A stretch of 64,000 nt of DNA from Humulus lupulus (lineage: Eukaryota; Streptophyta; Magnoliopsida; Rosales; Cannabaceae): contig NC_084793.1 of assembly GCF_963169125.1 (NCBI RefSeq), positions 40,605,578 through 40,669,577 of the forward strand, in the 5' to 3' direction. A program made the translations under genes and the position numbers. The notes below the pieces were generated by a model, which saw nothing but the letters and a program-made list of their open reading frames with translations, was not told the origin of the DNA and did not search any database. Below, piece after piece: positions 35,937 through 47,877 of this stretch. How positions within the stretch are numbered: the stretch's first letter is position 1; each line of letters opens with the position of its first letter.

Positions 35937-37249
35937 TGATATTTCTTTTTGTGTACAACTCTGGACCCTATTTTTAAGGGGAGTTGACCCTATTTTTAAG
36001 GGGAGTTGTGTGGTTGTGTATTGTTAAACTTTTTCCAAAAAGTTGACAATTCATGTTATATTTGTTAGTATGCTTGTTTGCATGGAGAGTTCTTAGGAAC
36101 TTTATCATTTTCTAACAAATTGCTTGCTGCAGGTTTTTGCGTTCAAATTTCTAAAATTATATTTTGTCTAAAAAGTTGCCAAAGGGGAAAACTGTAAAAT
36201 TGTAAGATTGGCTAACTTATTAAGCCATATATTTTTCCAATTTAATATTTGTTATTAGTGTTGATTTTCAAAAATATATATAAGGTATAATTATGTGCTG
36301 ATTTTCGAAAATATATATGGTATGATTGGTGTATTTTTCTTATTTGAGAAAATATGAATTATATATTAAACAAATTATCTATAGACAAGTTTCTATATTT
36401 ATTTATGGTAAATATGTCTATAATGGTACTTTTAATACATAATTGAATACCGATCAGATTTCTTGGTCTTAATTGTTTTAATTTGATTATCTTGAAATAT
36501 CTTTGTGCCCAAGAAAGTTCAAATCTAAAATGAACTTGGTTTATAATTAAGTCCGGGTTCGTTCATTTATGATGTTACAAAATGATCTTGTGTTACATCC
36601 GATTTTCTTTGCAGTGAATGTAATTGGGAATTATTTTTGGAAACTCACTGATTTGATTTAATTGAGATAAAAAACGAGATTGGCTCGCCTTAAGGTTTCT
36701 TCAACTCTATAAATATCAGACCTAAGCAGCAACTAATCTTGACTCTTTCCCATTCTAATGTTTCATATATTGAAAAGCAACTAATCTTGACTCTTTCCCA
36801 TTCTAATGTTTCATATATTGAAAAGTTCTTTTATATGTAAAGAGTAATATTTGTTCAACTATCTATTTGTTTGTTTGGTTGGCTTTGTGTTATTTATTTT
36901 TAAACATGTCAAAAAGCTGGTGAACGTGACATACAATCTTCGGGAGAAGATTTTCATAAGTCTCACTTCGGAAGGAAGTGAGCACTATTGAAGATCAAAA
37001 GGGATTTCATACTCTTGGTGTTTATCAAAATCAAAATACTAAATTGGAATACTTCAAGGATGCGACAATAATTTAGAGGGATTTTATTCTCGTATAAGTT
37101 AATTTCGCATTGTATTCTTGTGACTTTACTAATTGATTTTATCTCTAGGCGTAATCCCGTGGACTAGGTTTTCTGAGCCATGTAAAAAACTTCTTGTGTT
37201 ACTTTACTTTTCGTTTGTTTGCGTTTTGTTCGTATATTTTGATATATCA
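35937..37249 (+). repeat. copia-2 3' LTR
   Basis: The LTR is 1313 bp and is bounded by the inverted repeat TGATAT..ATATCA. The TATA box CTCTATAAATA is at 36705-36715. It contains a 22-bp tandem duplication (accctatttttaaggggagttg, 35966-36009) and a 48-bp one (36728-36823). The segment 36310-36897 matches 9604-10114. Confidence 0.82.
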
Positions 37250-37537
37250 GCAATCTGTCCTGATACATCATAATATATTTCTAATCAAACAATTTTATAA
37301 CTATTCCACATTGATTAAATTCAGCTGGTAATCTTAGAAAAACATAATTTCATAAAATAAACACAATTATTTTTATTAAGTGAGTTGAATATATAAATCA
37401 ATGTTATCATTGTGTTGTGTTATACGATATTAACCAAATATGTTTATGATTATTTTTCATTAAAAATAAACATTTATAAATATTAGTTTTTTGAACAATA
37501 ACCTAATAAAATTTTTTGTCTAGTTTAACATTGTATA
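37250..37537. other. AT-rich flank of gypsy B (left)
   Basis: This short AT-rich stretch resembles the right flank (53460-53800), sharing for example tcaaatatgtttatgatta or close variants. The gypsy B element seems to have inserted into a diverged AT-rich tandem repeat. Confidence 0.5.
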
Positions 37538-39459
37538 TGTTACACCCAGATTCCGAATATAGGAATTATGATTTTGAAATCTAGGCTCATTAGGTGTAAG
37601 CTCGAAATGAACACGACTATCATTTTATCTATTATTCAGAGACAGTTTCGCTGCAAATGATTGTTAGAGAATATATATTATTGCTCAATGGAATTATGGA
37701 AAAACCAAATACAACTCTATGCAAAAATACAATGGACAAGATAATATTGATTAAATAAATATTACAACTCAATTGCTCAAAATACAAGTAAATAGAAAGA
37801 TGTAGAAGAAGAAGATTACAAACTCAATGCTATAATAATACAAGTAAATAAGAAGAACAAAAGAATGAAAACACAAACAAACTCTCACACTCAACCAAAG
37901 TGTAGAGTAGTTGGGATCACCAACTTGAACAAGGTACAAGACCTTTGTCCAAAAGCTTATTTCCCCCTATTCTCTAAGCACTAAGGGATCTCTCAAGGAA
38001 ATAGCTCTCTGGAATTATCAAGCCTCAAGGTGTATTTTCCAGCCAAGTGCTTTATGGATGGAAAATTGTATTTCTTACAAGTGAGCATTAGGCTCCTATT
38101 TATAGAGTTTGAGATACCCCCTTGAATTTCAAATTCTACCAACCCTCATGGCTGTTATCAATGTTTAATTGGATGTTTATGGAATTAAAATGGAGATTTG
38201 GGAGTTATTTGGGATGTTAGAACCGTTCAATTTGGAAAAAACAAAAAATTCACATAGGCTGTCAGCCTTACTGGCCGCGGCCACGACTTTTCAGTGGCCG
38301 CGGCCACTAGCTTCTGTCCCCCAGGCCGCGGCCACTAAAAGTCAGTGGCCACGGCCACAGGCCATTTTCAGCACAAAAAAGTCATTTTTCCAAAACGTTC
38401 CAAAATGTCCCAAATCCTTTCCCACATGATTTTGTAACCTCCAAACACTTATTGGGAGTTAAAAACATGTCTCCAACAGTCATATATCATCATGACTTTA
38501 TGAAATCCAATCTCAAATGTGTAACATATAATATACACATTATTGGGTAATATTTGGGAGTTACAAATTTGTAACTGATTTTGTAACTCCAAAATATGTC
38601 ACATTTGGGCACACACATTAGTCTAATTTTGTGACTCTCAATAATATGTTACAAGGTGTGACAAATCACATTTGTGTGACAAATCACATTTTGTCACATT
38701 ATTTAATCTAATATTATATTATATGAAATAATATAACAATGATAACCTCACGAGCTCGAGAAATACGTAACCTCGAAAGTGCTCTGATCTTATAAGTTGG
38801 ACGCGCAACTCACAACATCAAGGGTTCAACACTTGTATAATTTTTTTGATGCATCTCTAGCCCTCAAACAAGGTGGTTCGAGCTCGAGAGGGTAAGCTTG
38901 AACATAATGGCCTCGTCAATGGTAACTTGTTGGGAGCATAAGCGAACCAATGTGACGAGCTCGTAATGGGCAAATGGTCTCAAAGACACGTGGATTCAGC
39001 ATCCGAACATGTCAGCTGTGTGTGAATGTATTTATTGTTATAACTTCCCAATGTTTAAGGGATCTAATTAATGTGATATTGTTATTAAATACCACATTTT
39101 ATGAGATATTACCGCGTACGTGATAAATAATGTATTTATTTTCATTATATTATTTAATTCACAGAATATCTTCCTAAAATATGTGGGAACGAATTCTGAA
39201 ACCTTCTCTATAAATAAAGAAGGAAACTCCATATGTAAGGGACCGAAAGTTTGAGATTTGGAGAGAAACTCTGGGCAACTATTCTCTGAAAGTTTCCAGG
39301 AAACTCCAAAGAACTAATAATATAGACTTGTGGACTAGGCAGATTTTTAACTGCTGAACCACGTAAAAACATCTTGTTTTCATCATATTATTTCACTTTT
39401 CCTAGTATATTCTTGTTTAATTGGTCTCCTTTTTAAGTTGACAAAAAACGGCGTCAACA
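37538..39459 (+). repeat. gypsy B 5' LTR, interrupted
   Basis: It starts TGTTACACCC and ends GGCGTCAACA. A solo LTR plus a 5-bp duplication (1082 bp) interrupts it at 37662. Without that insert it is 840 bp and matches the 816-bp 3' LTR, the difference being a 24-bp deletion in the 3' copy after gcataag. The TATA box CTCTATAAATA is at about 39205-39216. Confidence 0.9.
37662..38738 (-). mobile_element. solo LTR inside gypsy B 5' LTR
   Basis: This 1077-bp insert has termini TGTTA..TAACA and a perfect 5-bp duplication atgat at 37657-37661 and 38739-38743. It has no internal region, so it is a solo LTR left by recombination. The TATA box (CTCTATAAATAGG on the minus strand, 38094-38107) shows minus orientation. 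Upstream of that box, at 38272-38358, lie four copies of a GC-rich palindrome (core GGCCGCGGCC) in otherwise AT-rich DNA. Confidence 0.92.
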
Positions 39460-39482
39460 GTTTGGTGCTTTCATTGAGAGCC
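39460..39482 (+). other. gypsy B primer binding region
   Basis: The sequence gtttggtgctttcattgagag follows the 5' LTR end directly, which is where the primer binding site must be. I cannot name the tRNA with certainty. Confidence 0.4.
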
Positions 39483-39531
39483 ATTAAACAGTGTGTGAGT
39501 CTGTTTAGTCAGAGAGCCTCTCAGATTTGCA

Positions 39532-41855
39532 ATGGCTGCAAACGATCCCAATATACCTGAGGAGGAAATTCTAGATGAAGATGAATACCCACGACGACCT
39601 GGAAAGCAGCCTATGGTGATTTTTGATCTCGATGAGAGTAGTGACTCGTCTAACTCCCGGGGACCACCTGCCCCCAGGGCCGATGAGGATATGTACTACA
39701 ATCTCGAGAGATAAGTTCCAATTGTGGAACTCAAAAATCGCCAACTGCGTAAACAGTTGGCAGAAGCTACAAAACGCAATGAAGAGTTAGCCAGACTAGC
39801 TGCTGAAGCACAGGCGGCTTAGGCCCCGCCTCCACAAGAGACCCAGGCTCCGCCTCCGCAGGACACTCAGGCCCCACCTCATAGGCCCAGGGGACGTCCT
39901 CGTAAGAATGCGGCCACCCGGAGAGCGGAACAAGCACCACCACCAACATCCCCTCCTGTTTAGCCAAGACCCCGGAGGGGGAATAAGGCTGAGGCCGCTG
40001 CCAACTCGACTGCAGCAGCACACACGGGAATGGGGAATAACCAAGCCCCCTCGGTGGCTTGGACCCCAAATCCTGGTGCAGTGCAGAATGTCCCGGAACC
40101 TAACCAGGCGAATTCGAGACCTTCCAAGCCCAACAATGGGAGACAGCCACCGTCTCCCATAAAACACCCGCCATCACCAATAAGACATCTCTCACCAATT
40201 CAAGAAGCTCCGCGACCTTCCCCTCAAAATAGGGATTGACACGCTGAACGGGGACATAGAAATGGAGAGGCTGCCCGAAATCACAAGGCTCCTCAACCTA
40301 CTAGAAGCCGAATTTCGCGGTCACGAGCTGCTGGGACAAGGAGACCACCAGGGGATCCACCTCGTAATCACCGAGCAACAAGCTATGTAAGTGAAAGCTA
40401 GGATTACACTAAGTCCCTGAGCATTTATGACACAGAGCCAAGAAATGTCGGCAATCGAGGAGATCACCCTGACCCACAAGAACATTTAAACCATAATCGG
40501 GGGCATGATAATCCCTCAAACCCAAATCTGCGAGATCATTTAAATAGTTGCAAGCATCCAAATTACAATCCTGCACCGAGGCAAGGAGTTTGAGTTGTTA
40601 TCAACAATAACCAGCCCCCTCAGGTCCCAATTAGGCATCCCGTAGATCCTATCCAAGAAAGGATTGAGCAGTTGGAGAGAGCATTTAGGCTCTTACAGAA
40701 CGAACGTAGGTGGAAACGGGATGAAGAGTTCAATGAGGAACTCGAGCCCTTTGCCCCACATATCTCTAACACCCCGTTTCCTCAAGGATTTAGAATTCCT
40801 CATGTCTCGCCATTCGATGGAAATTCGGATCCATACAGCCACTTGAGCACATTCAACACAATTATGCAAGCCAACAATGTGGGCTACAAGCTCAAGTGTA
40901 TGCTGTTCCCAGCCTTTCTCACCGGACTAGCTAAAAATTGGTTTGAAAATTTCAAAAGACATTTGATAACATCCTAGGATCAACTGTCAGGAGATTTCAA
41001 GAAACAATTCAAAGCCATGGTCGACATTAGGCCCGAGGCTTCGACCTTAACCAATGTTCGACAACAACCGAATGAATCACTGAAAGGTTACCTCACAAGG
41101 TTTAACCTAGAGGTGGCCCGAGCTGGAGATGTCGATGATATCGGTCATTTAATGGCAGTTCGAGCGGGAGTAATGCTTGGAAGTCCTCTCTGGGAAGACT
41201 TGCAAAGGAAGCCTGTCAGGTCCTTAACCAAGTTTAATCGAAGAGCTCAGATGTTTGTTAATGTAGAGGAGGTGAGGTCAGCATTGAATATGACCTCCCA
41301 GCCCATAATTACAACAACAAACGCAAGCTCTGCCTTGACCTCGGTGGACCCTACAACTTCAATACCCCCTGGGGACAACCCTTATAAGATAAAGAAAAAT
41401 GAAGGGAGTAACCTCCAGGCGTATGGGGAAAGAAGAAGAAAGGGGAAATGTACTTCTCTGTATACAAAGTTTATTCCGAGTTCAATTAGTCTCGGGAGAA
41501 TATCTACCTGGCTAATGAAAACCAGGTCCCTTTCAGACGACCTGATCTCATGAGGAACCAAAAGGCGAAAATAGATTCTAGCAAATATTGTAGATTCCAT
41601 AGAGATATCGGACATACAACCAATGAGTGTAGACAATTAAAGGATGAGATCGAAGGATTGATCTCGAGAGGATATTTCGGGAAATATGTAGGAAACCGAA
41701 ACCCTAATCAGGCTTCCACCAGCCAAAGGGCAGAAACTGCACAACCTGCCCAGAACAGTGATTCTCGAGCTCGGGAAGATGAACGACCTCCTCCGATTAA
41801 TGGAGAAGATGTTATAACATCTTGGGGGGACCCCATATCGCAGGATCGGGCATAA
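39532..41855 (+). pseudogene. gypsy B gag
   Basis: Capsid-nucleocapsid gene. It opens at the ATG at 39532 (MAANDPNIPEEEILDEDEYP) with an acidic and then Pro/Arg-rich low-complexity region. The capsid domain (retrotransposon gag, PF03732) lies at about 40780-41280: FDGNSDPYSHLSTFNTIM, then LTGLAKNWFENF, and QQPNESLKGYLTRFN. The nucleocapsid-like knuckle YCRFHRDIGHTTNEC is at 41588-41632, with Cys and His spacing typical of Tat elements. At least seven in-frame stops interrupt it (near 39714, 39820, 39961, 40238, 40395, 40590 and 40975). Several are TAG where Gln or Trp would be expected. A frameshift near 41500 separates the capsid from the knuckle. Confidence 0.85.
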
Positions 41856-41879
41856 ATGCCCAGAAAAGATATGTGAATG

Positions 41880-44306
41880 AGTTAAAAACTGGTGACGGTT
41901 CTCAATCCATAACCTTCACTGAAGATGATGCATCTCATGTCTAGTTCCCTCATAATGACCCCCTGGTCATAACCCTCCAGCTCGCAAACAAGAGGGTACA
42001 CCAAGTCCCGATTGATAACGGGAGTTCGGTGAATATTCTTTATAAGGCCACACTAGATAAGATGGGACTCGTGCTTCGCGACCTAAAAGCATGTGCAACC
42101 ACACTGTATGGCTTTCCAGGAGAATGGATTGCCTGTATGGGATCCATTTGTAGAGTTCCAGAATGTTTACTTAGCTAGATAGTTAGTAGTAGTTGTAGTA
42201 TTTTTTATTTCGTAGATTTTGGTTCAAACCGGGACTTAGTTGGAAACTCATAGCAACAGTTATGGATTTTATAAGTTTAACCTATAGTTTAAGAGTATTA
42301 ATTGTAACATAAGGTTTGATTAATATTACTAGTCCTAGATATATTATTTATTATAACCTAAGCTTTATATAGAGCCAATATGAAGATGACACTTGTCATA
42401 AGCATGCTTATTAAGGAATTAAGTATTTTAATGATAAAATAAAGAAATAGGAGCTTTAGTGCCTACCAGAAACTGTTAGGGTCGTATTTTGACTCAGTCA
42501 AAGCAGTTATCCAACTTAAATTATGCTGAAAAAGTGCAATTACGTGTTTAAAATATTCACGTATGCTGATATATCACAGCATGGAGTCGATATATTGCCT
42601 AACAGAGGATACGAAAAACACATTGGCGTTGCACGAATGTACGAACGGAGGCTCGGGATTAGGGCAGAGCCGATATATCGCCACATAGGGGCGATATATC
42701 GCCCTTAGTAACATTTTTTTTTCTTTTGTTTTTAAATTTAAAAAATAAACCTTAACTACTTAGACCTACCTCTGAACGTTTTGACCGAGTCTTAAGCCTC
42801 TGATTGACGAATATTCAAATATTTTCAATTATATTTATTATTTTTATTCAAATCAAAATGGGGTTAGCTTCACTCCTTACCTCTATAAATAGAACCTAGT
42901 ACCCAGACCTTCCTCTCATTCTTCAAGCTGTGATCATAGACTCCAATGTGCTAGTGCTACCATAAAGTGATAAACACTTGGGTTGGGAAAAAGCTTTGCC
43001 ATTCTTAAGCTTTATAAAATACTTAGGAAGTAAGGTTTAGTGTATTTCGGTATTGAAGTTAGACCAATCCATAAGGCCAACTAAGGTACTCTTATTCTTT
43101 AAGTCCAGTTCTCTAAAACTCTTTAGTTTTCTTTAGTTCCTTTTATTCAGATCCTAACTTTTGATAATGGTTTTTTGATTAGGTTCTTGAAACTTAAAGA
43201 TCTTTCTCGGTAAGTTTCTTCTTGAAAGTTTAGTTTCCACATTTATTCCTTACTCTTTAGAAATACTCACCACTCTTATTGTTGGTTTTAGGAGTGTTCC
43301 ATGTCCCGCATTTGTTCTCAAATATCCCGGTTTTGGTAAGGAAAATAGGATAGTTTGTATGCTTATATGTTATGATTATGCTATAATATGTTATGTTATG
43401 ATATATATATATATATATATGTTTTTGGGGCCTATAGTTGCTTAAATAGCAAACCCCAATACTTTTATGTTTCTTGGGGCTTATAGTTTCTTAGCTAGCA
43501 AACCTCAATGTATTTTGAGGCTTATAGTTGCTTAGCTAGTAAACCCCAATGATTACCATGTACATAGGTTAGAATTGTGATATATGTCTTATAGTATATG
43601 TTTTCATATAGTCTTATGTTTATGTTTTATGTTATATATGTGTTAGTAGATTTTCCTTGCTGGGCATTAGGCTCACTCCTTTTTCTTTTAGTGTGATGCA
43701 GGAAACTAGATACGGAGGCGGGAGGATTCTTGGTGGCTTGACTTGTGTATTGAGGACGAATGGAATGAATGGGATGCGAGTCGATCGAGGATGACGTTAT
43801 TTTTAGTTTTTTTTTATGTTTCTATGTATTTTCCGCATTTAGTATTGTAAACAATCTTCTTTAGTTTAAAATTATGTTTTATGTTTTAAACAATGGGTAC
43901 CCATACCAAAATTCTATTTTAATTTGTAATTTTCACAATATTATTATGAAGTTTTAATGAAGTTATTATTATTTCTTATGTATATGTTCTTTAAAGTAAT
44001 AGCTATGTTTAGTAGTTCTAATGGTCCAAGGTTTTAGAATAGTTGGGTCATTACACCATTGAACTCCCTGTGACCTTGGGAGACTATCCAGTCTCGGTGA
44101 CCAAGATGATGGAGTTCGTCGTAGTGGATCTTCCATCGGCCTATAACGTACTGCTCGGGAGACCCGCCCTAGTGGGGCTGGAGGCAATGTCATCTATTAG
44201 GCATTTGGCCATTAAGTTCCAGACTTTTGGTGGCATCGGAACTTTGAAAGGGGACCAGCTTGCGAGAAGGGAATGCTACAGCATTTTCGTTAGAGGGAAG
44301 AAATAA
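41880..44306 (+). pseudogene. gypsy B aspartic protease, split by a solo LTR
   Basis: The first half (41880-42148) contains the active-site region IDNGSSVNILY (Asp codon near 42014) and stops after WIACMG. The second half resumes at 44056 with ELPVTLGDYPV and MEFVVVDLPSAYNVLLGRP, the flap and C-terminal part of retropepsin. The 1907-bp solo LTR at 42149-44055 with target duplication ccatt separates them. A TAG also occurs near 41942. The frame continues to 44306 and then stops. Confidence 0.8.
42149..44055 (+). mobile_element. solo LTR inside gypsy B protease
   Basis: This 1907-bp insert begins TGTAGAGTTCC and ends GGGTCATTACA. The perfect target duplication ccatt is at 42144-42148 and 44056-44060. 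A TATA box (CTCTATAAATAG) near 42880 suggests plus orientation. No internal element genes are present. It contains gcgatatatcgcc-type palindromes at 42668-42704, a (TA)n run at 43401-43420 and three imperfect repeats of ggcttatagttgcttagcta (43427-43550). Confidence 0.9.
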
Positions 44307-44509
44307 ACAAGTGCACAGGCAATTGTCATAATTCAGAACGAGGACGGGACAGTCTTCAAAATAGATGAAGAAATCGACCCCAGAATAGAGGAAATGGCTG
44401 ACCTCAAACCGCTAGAAGTGCTCGAAGAGGTAAAGCTCGAAGAAGTCGATCCCCCAAAGACTGTGAAGGTGGGGAAAAACCTTTCTGAAAAGGTGAAGTA
44501 GTAATTAAT

Positions 44510-47500
44510 TTGCTTCTTAAGGAAGAACCAGGATGTTTTCGCATGGTCACATTCGGACATGATAGGGATAAGTCCAAATGTGATAAGTCATGCACTAAAT
44601 ATTGACAAGAGCTTCCCCCCGAAGCAGCGAAAATGAAGACTCCTGGACGATGATAGAAAGAAAGCCCTAGAGGAAGAGGTCGACAGGTTAAAGGCAAATC
44701 GGTTCATACGGGATGCCTTCTATCCTGATTGGATCGCCAACCCAGTATTGGTTCCGAAGCCCAACGGGATGTGGCGAACTTGTATCAATTACTCTGACCT
44801 CAACAAAGCATGCCCTAACGATTGTTTTCCCCTGCCTGAGATCGATCAGCTCATAGATGCCACAGCGGGGCACGATCTTATGTCATTCATGGATGCTTAT
44901 TCTGGATATAACTAGATCGCCATGCACGCACCAGACCAAGAGCATACGAGCTTTGTAACCGATAAAGGGTTGTACTATTACAACGTCATGCCCTTTGGTC
45001 TTAAAAATGCTGGAGCAATGTACCAAATACTTGTGAACAGAATGTTCTATGAGCAGATAGGTAATAACATGGAAGTTTATGTTGATGTATGTTAGTCAAA
45101 TCAAAACATGACGATAACCATGTGGACGACCTCGAAGAATGCTTCGCTGTATTACGGAAGTACAACATGAAACTCAACCCCCAGAAATGCTCTTTTGGAG
45201 TATCGTCGGGGAAGTTTCTGGGCTTCGTAGTGAACACGCGAGGAATAGAGGTTAATCCTAACAAGATCCAGGCGTTAATTGACATGTCTTCACCTCGAAA
45301 GCATAAAGATGTCCAGAGTTTAACTAGATGGATGGCGACATTAAGTAGGTTTATTTCTAAATCTACAGATTGTTGTCTTCCATTTTTCATTCTGTTGAGA
45401 GGAGGCAAAAAATTCGAATGGACAGAGGAATGCGAGCTCGCATTCTAAGACCTAAACAAACACCTTACAAAACCTCCGATATTGTCAAAACCTATCACAG
45501 GAGAAGTCTTATACTTGTATCTTGCAACAACCGAGCACACCATCAGTGTTGTGCTCGTCCGAGAGGACAAGAAGGTCCAAAAGCTAGTGTATTATGTCAG
45601 CAAGAGACTATTGGGGGTAGAATCGAGATACCCTCAAATGGAAAAACTGGCTCTTAGCCTAATCCACTCATCTTGAAAGCTCCCACCTTACTTCCAAGCG
45701 CACCCCATCCATGTGTTGACTGATCAACCACTGCAACAAGTCTTGTCCAAACCAGAGGCCTCGAGCAGATTGTTAAAATGGGTTGTTGAACTCGGACAGT
45801 TTGATATCACTTATCATCCGAGAACGACCATAAAGGGGCAGGCCTTGGCAGACTTCATCGTGGAATGTACGGGAGTATCTGATGACGAAGTTATAACCCC
45901 AGCCCGCGAGCTATGGAAACTTTATGTCGATGGATCTTCCAACGAAGATGGATCGGGGGCAGGAATCATATTAATCACCCCAGCAGGAAATCGATTTCAC
46001 TCCGCCTTGAGGTTTAGCTTCAAAGCATCTAATAACGAGGTTGAGTACGAAGCTTTATTGGCAGGACTCTGCATAGCCAAGGAACTCAAGGCCAAAACAA
46101 TACACTGCTACAGTGACTCGAATTTAGTGGTTAACCAAATTCTAGGGGAATATCAAGCTCGTGGCATAAGGATGGCTGCTTATTTAGAAAAGGCCAAAGC
46201 TGCTCCTGAACATTTTGAGTTCTATGCCATAGAGCAGGTTTCCCGAGAATGAAACTCAAATGCAGACGCCTTTACCAAGTTCGCCACATCCAACGAAGCC
46301 GACACGCTGAATGTAGTGCCAATAAAATACATGTCGACTCCCAGTATTAGCAAGCATGAAAAGGAAGAAGTGTGTATGATTAATTCTGAACCAACTTGGA
46401 TAACCCCAATGGTTGATTACCTCGAAATCGGAATTCTCCCAGCAGAATGGAACGCGGCTCGAAAATTGTTGTACCAGATTCTGAGATACACTATTGTGGA
46501 GGAAAGGTTGCATCGGAGAGGATATTCTATGTCGTTACTCTGATGTGTGACTCCGCCCGAGTCAAAGAAAATTCTGGAAGAAATTGATGAAGGATTTTGT
46601 GGAGACCATACTGGGGGGCATAGTCTATCAAAGAAAATTATAAGACAAGGGTACTTCTGGCCCACTGTCAAAGCGGATGCATTTGAATATGTCAAGAGAT
46701 GTGATAAATGCCAGCGATTCGCTACAATTCCACGAGCTCCACCATCCGAGAACCATGATGACCTCCCCTTGGCCATTTGCGGTTTGGGGAATCGATATCA
46801 TAGGTTCGTTTCCAACTATCAAAGGTGGAGTAAAATATGTTGTGGTCGCAGTCAATTATTTTACAAAATGGACCGAGGCTGAGCCCCTGGCAACAATTAC
46901 CTCGAAAAAGGTCCTGGATTTTGTGGTGAAAAACATCATATGCCGATATGGAATGCCAAGGAATAATATCAGATAACGGCACTCAATTCGATAGTGAATT
47001 ATTTACCAATTTTTGTGAAAAAATGGAATAATAAAATCATTTTCCTCTGTTGCCCATCCCTAAGCGAACGGCCACGTCAAAGCAGTAAATAAAACTCTCA
47101 AGAATTCTATGAAGAAGAGGTTAGAAGAAGGCAAGGGAAAATGGCCCGAGGTGTTACCCCAAGTTTTGTGGGCATATCAAACCACAGCTCGCACTTCAAC
47201 AGGGCATACCTCCTTTTCCCTGGCGTATGGGTGCGAGGCCATGTTACCAATTGAGGTCGAAATACCCACGATTTGCAGCCATGCTTATGATCAAGCCTCA
47301 AACCAATCCCAGCTCGAAGTAAGTCTGGACCTTATCGAAGAAAGGAGAGGCGAAGCTCAACTGAGAAATGCAGCATATCAGCAGCGAGTTACCTAATATT
47401 TTAATAAAAAAAGTTCGAGATAGGAAGTTCGGATTGGGAGACTTAGTGTTAAGGCGTGTGTTCCTAGCTACAAGAGACCCAGCTGCTGGTGTACTTGGAC

Positions 47501-47628
47501 CTAATTGGGAAGGACCTTACCAGATCGAGTTAATCATTCGACCTGGAGTCTATAAACTGGTGAGATTAAACAGAGACTTGGTACCGCGAGCTTGGAATGG
47601 CGAGCATCTGCGACCTTACTATCAATAG
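44510..47628 (+). pseudogene. gypsy B pol: RT, RNase H, integrase
   Basis: RT opens near 44520 (DVFAWSHSDM) and includes NPVLVPKPNGMWRTCINYSD, CPNDCFPLPEIDQLID and MDAYSGYN. At the catalytic site (45072-45095) one base is missing within the Asp-Asp codons of YVDD, so the frame shifts and stops. It resumes as MLVKSKHDDNHVDDLEECF. RNase H follows (45713-46252): YVDGSSNEDGSGAGIILITP and NNEVEYEALLAGL, then SDSNLVVNQI. Integrase (46520-47628) has the zinc region GDHTGGHSL and CDKCQRF and the core Asp residues in WGIDIIG (46794) and ISDNGTQF (46972). The third acidic position (47079-47081) is Lys instead of Glu. The C-terminal domain (FGLGDLVLRRVF to NGEHLRPYYQ) ends at 47628. Further shifts lie near 45450, 46260, 46750, 46965 and 47030. 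Confidence 0.88.
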
Positions 47629-47877
47629 TGTAGGAGTGACGTCTCAATGTAACCAAGCATGTTTGTTTTTACAATTTTTTTATAAAATGTTCGATTCTTA
47701 TTCTTGTATGTTTTATTTTTTGTAAACTCTCTTAATTTAATAACCTATGGTCACACTCATAGGTTATTAAGGGGGCATCAGTGGTATACATACCATAAGT
47801 TTGAAAAAAAAAATTAACATTAAATAAAAATGTCTGGATAATTAACCCAACATAGAAATTATAAGTATATGCTCAAA
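47629..47877 (+). other. gypsy B spacer after pol
   Basis: AT-rich spacer with no coding sequence, leading into the 62-bp tandem array. Nothing else is recognised here. Confidence 0.5.

Larger units (their letters stand above)
30057..37249 (+). mobile_element. copia-2: Ty1/copia element, 3' portion
   Basis: A second Sirevirus-like copia element on the plus strand, starting within pol where a CACTA end cuts it. It contains the GAG-pre-integrase region, integrase, RT, RNase H, a spacer, the third ORF, polypurine tract and 3' LTR. Its proteins are clearly related to those of copia-1 but its LTR is different in sequence. The LTR fragment at 9604-10114 is of this family and orientation and may be the remains of its 5' LTR. 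Many stops and shifts show that it is dead. Confidence 0.85.

Noticed and set aside
39767..40167. Long frames on the minus strand and second plus frame in the Pro-rich gag region
   Set aside because: They are shadows of the gag frame in GC-rich, Pro-rich sequence.
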